This document shows, piece after piece, positions 7,561-15,497 of a stretch of DNA of 64,000 nucleotides (its first letter is position 1; every line of letters begins with the position of its first letter). Both the position numbers and the translations under genes were made by a program. Origin of the DNA: Cytophagales bacterium WSM2-2 (GTDB lineage: Bacteria > Bacteroidota > Bacteroidia > Cytophagales > Cyclobacteriaceae); NCBI GenBank assembly GCA_015472025.1, contig BNHL01000001.1:620001-684000 (forward strand). The letters are read 5' to 3'. The notes under the pieces were generated by a model. That model was not told where the DNA came from. It saw only the letters and a program-made list of their open reading frames with translations, and searched no databases.

Positions 7561-9267
7561 CTATTTCTTTTCATAAGCAATCTTTCCGGCAACAATAGTC
7601 ATTGCTATTTCTGTCTTCAGAATCTTGTCATCGTCTACGCTCATGATATCCTGAGAGAAAACAGTAAAATCAGCAAGCTTGCCCGGCACAATTGATCCCT
7701 TGATATTCTCTTCGAAAGCTCCATAGGCGGCATCAAGTGTATATGACTTCAATGCCTGAGCCCGTGTCATTTTCTCGTCAGGTTCATAACCTCCTACGGG
7801 CTCACCTTTCAATGTCTGCCGCGTTACCGATGCAAAAAAGCATGCAATCGGATTGATTGGCTCGACAGGCACATCTGTGCCATTTACAATTTTTGCTCCC
7901 GACTTCAGCAACGATTGCCACATGTATGCACTTTCTTTGATTCTCTTTTCTCCAAGCCGGTCGATTGCCCAGGGCCTGTCGGATGAAAGGTGGATCGCCT
8001 GCATTGCTGGAACTACACCCAACTTTGCAAAACGGGGAATGTCCTGCGGGTTGATATGTTGTGCATGCTCGATTCTGAACCTGACATCTCCGGCCATGTC
8101 AGGATTTTCATTGAATGCTGTTTCATAACGATCAAGAACTTCCTTGTTCGCCCGGTCCCCAATCGCATGGGTACAGATCTGGAAGCCGGCATTCAATCCC
8201 TCACGTGCTGCTTTGAGAACTGAATCCATTGACATCAGGGGCATTCCCGATGTCTCCTTGCGGTCGGAATAAGGTTCCAGCAGCCACGCTCCTCTAGAAC
8301 CCAGTGCTCCGTCTCCATATAGTTTTACGGAGCGGACCGTGAGCCAGTTGGAAGAATCAACCTCGCGCCCATTTTTGAAATATTCTTTTACCAGTGCTTC
8401 ATCTGAACCGGAGAGCATTTCATACAACCTTACTTTCAGCTTGTTCTCTGATTTGAACTTCTTCAGCAAGTTCAGGTTTTCACGACCCACGCCTGCATCA
8501 TGAAAGCTAGTAATGCCATTGCGAAGGCAAGCTTCCATTGCCAGTCCATATGCATTCGAAAGTGTCTCAATAGTTTGATTCGGAATTGATTTTGATATGA
8601 GTGATTGCGCTCTTTCCACAAAAATTCCAGTCGGGTTTCCCAAGGGATCTCGAATAATTTCGCCTCCCTCACCAAGATTTTTTTGAAGTTGCTCTTTCGA
8701 AAGTTGATTGACACCGGCAATCTCCATCGCCTTTTTGTTCGCAAAGGAGGCATGTCCGCTGGCATGGGTTAAGTAAACGGGGTTGTTTGGGGAAACGGCA
8801 CTCAGTTGGTCATGTGTTTGAAATCCCTTAACAAGCTTGGAGGGTTTTTTATCCCAATGATCCTGGTGCCACCCGCGCCCGATGATCCAATCTCCCGGTT
8901 TAGATTTTGCGACAGCATCTTTCACACGTTCCACAAGTTCATCGTAACTTTTTGTGTCAGCTAGGTTGAGTGTAAGTTCCTGGAAGCCCAGCCCGAGCAA
9001 ATGACCATGCCCTTCGATAAATCCCGGTGTCATGGTCTTTCCCTGCAAATCCAATATCTGGGTTTTATCATTTTTGAACTGCTCCACCTCCTTCTCACTT
9101 CCAGCAAAAATGATTTTGTCTCCTTTCACGGCTACTGCCTCTACCGAAGGGCTTGCATCATTAGCAGTGTATATTTTTCCACCACGAATGATCAGGTCAG
9201 CGGTTGTCTTCTTCTCCGAACAGGAGATCAATGTTATAATTATGAGAAAGGAAAATAAGTATTTCAT
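7561..9267 (-). CDS. amidohydrolase (YtcJ-like) lipoprotein
   Basis: The ATG at 9267 is preferred to one two codons upstream. The roughly 568-residue protein starts with a lipoprotein signal (L-I-S-C-S-E-K-K), so it is probably anchored in an envelope membrane. The metal-dependent hydrolase pattern is clear: H-G-H about residue 90 in G-F-I-E-G-H-G-H, the central V-K-L-Y-G-D-G-A-L-G-S-R-G-A, C-T-H-A-I-G-D-R-A-N, and a late N-G-T-D-V-P-V-E. YtcJ-like family members hydrolyse N-acyl or amide substrates; this substrate is unknown. Single gene, convergent with the RRM gene. Confidence 0.88.
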   Translation of the reverse strand: MKYLFSFLIIITLISCSEKKTTADLIIRGGKIYTANDASPSVEAVAVKGDKIIFAGSEKEVEQFKNDKTQILDLQGKTMTPGFIEGHGHLLGLGFQELTLNLADTKSYDELVERVKDAVAKSKPGDWIIGRGWHQDHWDKKPSKLVKGFQTHDQLSAVSPNNPVYLTHASGHASFANKKAMEIAGVNQLSKEQLQKNLGEGGEIIRDPLGNPTGIFVERAQSLISKSIPNQTIETLSNAYGLAMEACLRNGITSFHDAGVGRENLNLLKKFKSENKLKVRLYEMLSGSDEALVKEYFKNGREVDSSNWLTVRSVKLYGDGALGSRGAWLLEPYSDRKETSGMPLMSMDSVLKAAREGLNAGFQICTHAIGDRANKEVLDRYETAFNENPDMAGDVRFRIEHAQHINPQDIPRFAKLGVVPAMQAIHLSSDRPWAIDRLGEKRIKESAYMWQSLLKSGAKIVNGTDVPVEPINPIACFFASVTRQTLKGEPVGGYEPDEKMTRAQALKSYTLDAAYGAFEENIKGSIVPGKLADFTVFSQDIMSVDDDKILKTEIAMTIVAGKIAYEKK

Positions 9268-9332
9268 GAGCATGGCGTTAATTCATAAAAATAAAAAGAT
9301 TCACTCTATCTTCGAACGCTAATCTGACGACC

Positions 9333-10055
9333 ATGAAGAAATTGTTTATCGTTTTGGTGCTCCTCGGATCAATTAACTCCCTGAAAGCTCAAAACATGGG
9401 TTTGTCCTTTTCCTATTTCGTGCCGCGCAATGGCTCTTTCTCCACTCCTATCAGCCCGTTTTCTCTGCGCGGACTTGGATTTAACTTCAACGATTACTTC
9501 GGAGTACAGACAGGTGTTACGTTATATCGAATGTCTGGTTTGAATATGATCGACTTGCCTTTCGAGTCAAAGGAACCAATGCTTGGCCCCAATTTTACAT
9601 TGTTTATTCCAGCTGAATTTGTATTTCAGCTCCAGGGGCAACGGGTTAAATTTGATGTGAAAGCGGGCGGCTTCTTCTTCTATGGTTTTGCTCAGCAGTT
9701 GAATTCCGGAAACATCGACCGGGCCGTTCGTCAATACCAGCAATGGGATGTTGCCAACTCGGATTTGTCTTTTCAAAACAATCCGGGTTTTGGAAAACAT
9801 TTCGGGGCGGAGCTGACTATTTATGTTACCAATCAATTTGGAATCTCATTAGAAACAAACTACCTGATGGGTACATCCAAAATTCCACTAAGCGGAAGTT
9901 ACACCGGTGGCTTAGTGACTGGTCCATTACAGAAAGTGACTGTCGACTACAGTGATGCTAAAGTGGATTTTACCGGGCTCGAATTCTCCGTTGGCGTGAT
10001 ATTTACTAACGGTGGTGGTGGTGGTTCGAAATACAAACCTAAACGAAGAAGATAG
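9333..10055 (+). CDS. outer-membrane beta-barrel protein, unknown function
   Basis: The protein has 240 residues with a signal peptide (MKKLFIVLVLLGSINSLKAQ). Alternating hydrophobic strands, aromatic girdles and glycine-rich turns (N-F-N-D-Y-F-G-V-Q-T-G-V) suggest a small porin-like barrel common in Bacteroidota. The end is unusual for a barrel: G-G-G-G-G-S-K-Y-K-P-K-R-R-R, a flexible basic tail rather than a terminal aromatic residue. It lies divergently from the amidohydrolase and 6 bases from the convergent yicC gene. Confidence 0.6.
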   Translation: MKKLFIVLVLLGSINSLKAQNMGLSFSYFVPRNGSFSTPISPFSLRGLGFNFNDYFGVQTGVTLYRMSGLNMIDLPFESKEPMLGPNFTLFIPAEFVFQLQGQRVKFDVKAGGFFFYGFAQQLNSGNIDRAVRQYQQWDVANSDLSFQNNPGFGKHFGAELTIYVTNQFGISLETNYLMGTSKIPLSGSYTGGLVTGPLQKVTVDYSDAKVDFTGLEFSVGVIFTNGGGGGSKYKPKRRR

Positions 10056-10061
10056 TCTGAA

Positions 10062-10928
10062 TCAGAGTACGTTGTTCAACTGCTCTTTTATCTTTTCAAG
10101 TTCATCTTTCATTTCCACCACATGCTTTTGAATGCCTGCATCATTCGCTTTTGATCCAATCGTATTGATTTCGCGTCCGATTTCCTGGGCAATAAAACCG
10201 AGCTTCTTTCCATTGGAATTTTTGTCTTTCATCACCGACAAAAAATAATTGAGGTGGGTGGAAAGTCTGACTTGCTCTTCTTGTATGTCAAGTTTTTCAA
10301 TGTAGTAAATCATCTCTTGCTCCAGCCGGTTGGTATCAACATTTTCACTGGAAAAAGTGGCCGTGACATTTTCTTTGAGCCTGGTCCTTATCTTCTCGGT
10401 GCGGGCGGGCTCCAATTTCATCACTTGCTGTAAACCTATACTGATATTATTGATATAACCTTCCAGTTTTTGAGCAAGTACTTTTCCCTCCGTTTCCCGG
10501 AACTGATCACACGCGGCCATCGCTGACTTGATCAGTACCAATGCCTTTTCCCATTCGGAAGGATCTAATGTTTCGTCTCCTTCCATTTTCCTGACACCGG
10601 GAGCATCGAGGGCTAATTGAAATAGCTGCTCATATCCTGACATCACCTTGTCAGCCAGTTTTTTCAATTCAGCATAGTTACTGGTAAAAAGAGTCTCATC
10701 GTAACTCTGCGTATTCTCAGTTTCCGTAGGCTGGCGACTCTCAATCGTTATGGAGACTTTGCCCCGCTCAAGTACATCCGCAATAAGCAAGCGCAATTCA
10801 TTTTCCTTGTCTGTAAATTTTTTTGGAAGACGAAGAGATAAGTCAAGAAATTTTGAGTTCAGGGACTTGACTTCGACCGTCACATTACCTTCAGCTACCT
10901 GGCCAAAGCCAGTCATGGATTTAATCAT
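10062..10928 (-). CDS. yicC: YicC family protein
   Basis: The protein has 288 residues and begins M-I-K-S-M-T-G-F-G-Q, the signature start of YicC. The C-terminal DUF1732 block is visible (G-K-K-L-G-F-I-A-Q-E-I-G-R-E-I-N-T-I-G-S-K-A). E. coli YicC is an endoribonuclease acting with PNPase in RNA turnover. A gmk gene often follows yicC in other bacteria but is not here: the next gene on this strand, below 10055, belongs to a different unit. Confidence 0.95.
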   Translation of the reverse strand: MIKSMTGFGQVAEGNVTVEVKSLNSKFLDLSLRLPKKFTDKENELRLLIADVLERGKVSITIESRQPTETENTQSYDETLFTSNYAELKKLADKVMSGYEQLFQLALDAPGVRKMEGDETLDPSEWEKALVLIKSAMAACDQFRETEGKVLAQKLEGYINNISIGLQQVMKLEPARTEKIRTRLKENVTATFSSENVDTNRLEQEMIYYIEKLDIQEEQVRLSTHLNYFLSVMKDKNSNGKKLGFIAQEIGREINTIGSKANDAGIQKHVVEMKDELEKIKEQLNNVL

Positions 10929-11034
10929 AGGTTATAACTTGGGGCGAAGGTAGAGAAAATACCCTCTATTCTCAGAACTTAAAATAGTTTATGGCTATTC
11001 GCGCCAAGTGGATTTTTTGTCTAACTACAAAAAT

Positions 11035-14000
11035 CTAGAAGTCAAATCCAAGGCTGACCTGCACACGTGGCTGTTGCACGGTGTAATTCACGACCGGCCA
11101 AGCCAGGTCGCATTTCAGATAGTAACCAAAAATCATGGAACGGAAACCAAATCCATAACTGTAAATCCAAGGGTTGATGTACTCCTTAATATCGATGGTG
11201 AACGGACCGTTTTTCACTTCGCGCAACGGCCCTTCATTGGCATTTCCTACCGGCACTGACCCACTCCAACTTGAGCCTATGTCATAGAATCCGGTAAACT
11301 GCAGGTTGCGGAAGAAATTGGACGTAATCGGTCCGCTTGCCAGCGCACGAACGAGAGGAACGCGTAACTCCAGGTTTGCGACAGCAACACTGTTGCCATA
11401 TTGAGTGGCATAGTCAAAACCACGCAGCGTAGTTGCAAACTCAGCGAATAACAGGTTTTCATTGTAGGTCGTACTTCCATTGACCAGAGGATTTTTTGTT
11501 CCAGAGTAATTTGTATTGTTAAAAATCCAGTTGTCTACGCCACCGAGCAGGTATTTCTTAGGAGAATTTCCAAAGAATGTTCCTGCATAGCCTCGTACAG
11601 CAAATACAATCTCCTTGTATAATTTCTGATAATGACGTGCATCTACGTAAGCTTGTGAAAAATTCTTGTTTGAATTACCTTGCCCTACATATGTAATCGC
11701 GCTGAATTTTGCGCGTGTTCCTTCGATGATGTTAAGACCTGTGGTAAGTGAGTTGTCATAAACTGCCTCCACTTTTGCGCCCGTGTAAAACTGAACCTGC
11801 GAAGCCAGATACTGAAGTGACGCTCCAGGAACGCTGTTACCTCTATCAAAAAACTCAGTGAATCCAATGAAGGGTTTGAAACTGACTCTGGTGCGCACGG
11901 ATATCGGATAAGACGCTCCAAATTCGATTTTCTGGTATGAATACTTTTGATTTTCAGGTGCTGATCCCTGGTTTTCTGGAAGCTTTGTCTGCCAGTAAAT
12001 TACTTTGCGGTCAACGCGAGCACTGAAATCGATGCGATAAGGAAGGTACTGAAATTCACCGTAAACGTCCCCGCTCTTAATATCTGTAATGGAAACCTGG
12101 AGGCCTACATTTAATCTGTAGTTCTCCAACATATCGTTCATCTGGGTTTGTATTTGCGCACTAAGTCCGCGCAGCTGATCCACAACAAAGTTAGTGACGA
12201 GGTTATCATAGCTGAATTTTGGAGCATAAGGAAATGGCCCTTGTACTTTGCTGACTTCCCTTGCTTTTGCGTAACGCGTTAAAAAAGTCTCGTTGGGAAG
12301 TTGCTTTTGTTTCGCAGCATCGTCATCGAAAGTATAATCGTCTGTATTCAATGTTTTACCTACTGGCTTTTCCAGGGGCTTCTCAGGAATTTTCTTTTGC
12401 GGAGCAGGTTCATCAAATGAATAGTCTTCCGTACTGATCTCTCCGTTCGGCTTTTTCTTCACCGAGTCAGGCTTTGCTTCTGGTTGAGCAGGCTTTTGAA
12501 TGGTAGTGTCCTGACGTTCGCGGATGCGGGAATTAATCAGGTCTTTGAGACTCGTGTTTTTTACAGGTTCTTTCTTCTTTCGCTCAATCATCACCTTCGC
12601 CTGTTGAACTTCCTTACGCCTCGTGGAAGGAGTAAACACCTGACGATCCAGATTGAATTTGTGCTCAAGAAAAATATTCTCCCGGAGATTTTGCTTTAAT
12701 ACTGTCGCAAGCATTCGACTATTGAAATTGAGATCGTAGTCTTTAATGCCCGAATTGTAGTTGGTTATTTGAGAATAAACACCTGTGGCCGTGTTGAAGC
12801 GGAAGAGGTTAATTATTCCACGCTGATCTGAGAGGTAAAAGAAGTTCTGCTCATCCATCGCAGTGGCATGAAAATCTTTACTCAATGTATGCGTTATCCT
12901 CCTCAACCGATTGGTCGTGGTGTCTATATTATAAAGAAAGAGGTTGTAGTAGGGTGAAAGCTTTTGCAGTGCCTTAACGTCTGTCGTGAGGGAATCAGTA
13001 CTGCGGTTTGAACTGAATACAATTGTGTTTGAGTTTGGAATAAAAGCAGGGTCAAGGTCATCAAAAGCGTCATTTGTGAGGCGCTTGGTGCGGTCTCTGC
13101 GACTACTAAGCAGGAACAGGTCGTTTTGTCCCTCAAAGTCGGCACTAATAATAACCAGTCGGCCGTTGTTGGAAAAACTGAAGCTGCGGATGTTACTGAA
13201 CTTATCCAGTTCGCGCGGCAGTTTGGTCCTGCTTTTCAAATCGTAGAGCCAGAAAATGTATTGACCATTTTTCACTCCGATTACACCAAGAGTACTTGCA
13301 TCAGCCCAACTCAGCAGCGGAACACGGTAATCGACCGTTTGTTTAATCACACGATTACCTCCGGTGAGAATGACGACCTCATCTCCGCTTTCCAGTGATC
13401 TTACTTTGACTGTAAATTTCCCCCGGTCATTTTCGGCATAGGCAATGCTCTTTCCGTCAGGACTTACCTTAACAGTTGTATATGTGATCTGCCCTTTTTT
13501 CTGTGATGTGAAATGGACCGAGTCCGATAGCGAAACGTAGCTTTGAGCCACCTTTTTCTCCTGGCCGGAATAGAACTCACGCCAGTCGTTCATCAATTGC
13601 TTGAACGGGACTCCGAGAGTAATTAAAATGCTTCTCTCCTCGTTGCGAATAATCCGGGTGTATCCCAGAATGTTGTTGATGCTGCTCTTGCCGTACTTCT
13701 CAACAATGTAATTCCAAATCGATTGTCCTACCAATGCCGCGTCTTTGTCCTTTTGACGCAAGGCCTTGTTTACTTTCTTGCTTCGCACTAACTGGCGCAC
13801 ATAGTCGTCCATTTCATCATCCCATCCGTGGGCTACATAGTACGAAATGCCGTCAATGAACCATTCGGGCAAGTTCAGCAAAACAGAGCTCGCAAACATG
13901 TCTCGCAGATTTCCGCCAAACATCATTTCATTCACAAGCAAATCCGACATTTTAAAAACCAGTTCTTCTTTAAATTCTTCCAGATTTCCGGGGTGGGCGA

Positions 14001-14382
14001 TTTCAACATAAGGTTTTATGAATTCAGTCTCTCCGTTGACACTATAACGAGAATAGTTGAGGCCCACGTTGCTTTGCTGAAGATCAGTAACTGAATTGTA
14101 TAAGAAAACTTTTGTTTTTTGATAAGGTGAATAACCGAGCAAGTCAGTGATCCGGTCGAACTCAGACTCTAAGTACTGGATCGCTTCCTGTGAAGGTTTT
14201 TTCCGGTCGCCATAGTAGAAAAGGTCGAAATTTTCGGAACTCAGGTATTTCCAGTCAAACTCTTTGTATTGAATACGGTTGCGTCCAAAAGTCTCATGTG
14301 CACGCTGGGCGCTTACATCTGCAAACAATAAAACCAGGGAAAAAACCACCAACTTCCTGACCAAACACATCTTCATATTCAT
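11035..14382 (-). CDS. TolB-like beta-propeller protein fused to C-terminal outer-membrane barrel
   Basis: This 1115-residue protein begins with a signal peptide (ends D-V-S-A-Q). Residues about 35-200 resemble a gluzincin MA-type peptidase head (N-L-P-E-W-F-I-D-G-I-S-Y-Y), but the zinc-binding HExxH position reads F-K-M-S-D-L-L, so it should be inactive. Residues about 260-560 contain WD40/TolB-like repeats (S-P-D-G-K-S-I-A-Y, S-F-S-N-N-G-R-L). A charged Lys/Pro/Glu-rich linker runs about 590-720, and residues about 740-1115 form a D15/BamA-like barrel ending in F-D-F. Its start overlaps the stop of the upstream flavoenzyme gene (ATGA). Probably an outer-membrane protein of the TolB-annotated Bacteroidota type; role unknown. 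Confidence 0.8.
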   Translation of the reverse strand: MNMKMCLVRKLVVFSLVLLFADVSAQRAHETFGRNRIQYKEFDWKYLSSENFDLFYYGDRKKPSQEAIQYLESEFDRITDLLGYSPYQKTKVFLYNSVTDLQQSNVGLNYSRYSVNGETEFIKPYVEIAHPGNLEEFKEELVFKMSDLLVNEMMFGGNLRDMFASSVLLNLPEWFIDGISYYVAHGWDDEMDDYVRQLVRSKKVNKALRQKDKDAALVGQSIWNYIVEKYGKSSINNILGYTRIIRNEERSILITLGVPFKQLMNDWREFYSGQEKKVAQSYVSLSDSVHFTSQKKGQITYTTVKVSPDGKSIAYAENDRGKFTVKVRSLESGDEVVILTGGNRVIKQTVDYRVPLLSWADASTLGVIGVKNGQYIFWLYDLKSRTKLPRELDKFSNIRSFSFSNNGRLVIISADFEGQNDLFLLSSRRDRTKRLTNDAFDDLDPAFIPNSNTIVFSSNRSTDSLTTDVKALQKLSPYYNLFLYNIDTTTNRLRRITHTLSKDFHATAMDEQNFFYLSDQRGIINLFRFNTATGVYSQITNYNSGIKDYDLNFNSRMLATVLKQNLRENIFLEHKFNLDRQVFTPSTRRKEVQQAKVMIERKKKEPVKNTSLKDLINSRIRERQDTTIQKPAQPEAKPDSVKKKPNGEISTEDYSFDEPAPQKKIPEKPLEKPVGKTLNTDDYTFDDDAAKQKQLPNETFLTRYAKAREVSKVQGPFPYAPKFSYDNLVTNFVVDQLRGLSAQIQTQMNDMLENYRLNVGLQVSITDIKSGDVYGEFQYLPYRIDFSARVDRKVIYWQTKLPENQGSAPENQKYSYQKIEFGASYPISVRTRVSFKPFIGFTEFFDRGNSVPGASLQYLASQVQFYTGAKVEAVYDNSLTTGLNIIEGTRAKFSAITYVGQGNSNKNFSQAYVDARHYQKLYKEIVFAVRGYAGTFFGNSPKKYLLGGVDNWIFNNTNYSGTKNPLVNGSTTYNENLLFAEFATTLRGFDYATQYGNSVAVANLELRVPLVRALASGPITSNFFRNLQFTGFYDIGSSWSGSVPVGNANEGPLREVKNGPFTIDIKEYINPWIYSYGFGFRSMIFGYYLKCDLAWPVVNYTVQQPRVQVSLGFDF

Positions 14383-15458
14383 TGACTAAGATTCGAATAT
14401 AACGCTTTAAAACGCTGAATATTTACCTCGCTTTGTATTTCTGATTTATGCTCGATCCATTCACACAAACCCTGCGAAAAATACGGGGCTAAACTTACTC
14501 CTTTTGTCCCTAAGCCATTGAAAATAAGTATGTTTTTATGAATGGGATGGCTCCCCAACACTGGCCGCCTGTCGGGAGTGGTAGGGCGCATGCCCCAATT
14601 TTGGTGATGGATTTTATATGATGATTTCACCAAGGCTTTCAATTTTTCTTCCAGTTCTGTTTTAGCCCCTCCGCTAACATCCTCCTTGAGGTCATTGGGT
14701 TGATAGGTAGCTCCAACGGTATACAAGTTATCCGATTGAGTGGGTACAAGGTAAACACCCCGGTTAAAAATCACCTCCGGCTTTTCTTCCAAAGAGATGG
14801 TCAGGGTTTCGCCCTTCAGCGCACGGATGGGAAGCCAACTGAAAAAGGGATTTTTTGACACACCAAGGCCTTCACAAAAGATGATACTTGAGGCTCGGAT
14901 ATTTTCATATCCAACCATTTCGTCTGAAAAATTTAATCGAGCCAAATCGAAGACCTTCGTACTAATGGAATCTGTGTTTTCGAGAAATGCATGCACAGCG
15001 GCCATAAAGGAATTAACGTTCAGAAAACCCGATTGCGTTGTCATTATCCCGCCATGCGGATCATGCACCTTATTAAAGTGACTTTGTGTGAATACTTTTT
15101 CTATAAACTCTTTGATCCCATCGGTTGCACTAAGAGACATCCATTCGTTTTGCTCCTCTACAGAAATGAATGGTCTGTAAATGGGCATAGGGTGAAAAAA
15201 ATTACTTCTCAGCAGAACTTCTGCTTCTTTATAAAATTCAAACAGGTATCGAAAAAGGATGTCTGCTTTCCATGAACGGGTCAAGCGTTTACCAGTGATT
15301 GGGTTAAAAAGTCCGGCAGCAACTGCTGAGGCTTTGTTATTCTCTGGAATATCAAAGACTATAATTTTCTTTTTGCGTTTTATCAACTGCAAGGCCAGGC
15401 ATGATCCGGCCAGTCCCTGGCCTACGACAATATGGTCGACACTCTTTTCGATAGGCAA
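14379..15458 (-). CDS. FAD-dependent oxidoreductase (DadA/glycine oxidase-like)
   Basis: The protein has 359 residues. An N-terminal Rossmann dinucleotide-binding motif (V-V-G-Q-G-L-A-G-S, then I-V-F-D) and a C-terminal G-L-G-T-K-G-V-S-L-A-P-Y place it among DAO-type flavoenzymes that oxidise amino acids or amines. The only usable start in frame is TTG at 15458, giving M-P-I-E-K ahead of the FAD motif. No signal peptide, so cytoplasmic. Its stop overlaps the start of the TolB-like barrel gene by 4 bases, so the two are co-translated despite acting in different compartments. Confidence 0.85.
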   Translation of the reverse strand: MPIEKSVDHIVVGQGLAGSCLALQLIKRKKKIIVFDIPENNKASAVAAGLFNPITGKRLTRSWKADILFRYLFEFYKEAEVLLRSNFFHPMPIYRPFISVEEQNEWMSLSATDGIKEFIEKVFTQSHFNKVHDPHGGIMTTQSGFLNVNSFMAAVHAFLENTDSISTKVFDLARLNFSDEMVGYENIRASSIIFCEGLGVSKNPFFSWLPIRALKGETLTISLEEKPEVIFNRGVYLVPTQSDNLYTVGATYQPNDLKEDVSGGAKTELEEKLKALVKSSYKIHHQNWGMRPTTPDRRPVLGSHPIHKNILIFNGLGTKGVSLAPYFSQGLCEWIEHKSEIQSEVNIQRFKALYSNLSQ

Positions 15459-15497
15459 ATATCTTTTTTTAGCGCTTAAGATTAGCTTAAACGAGTG

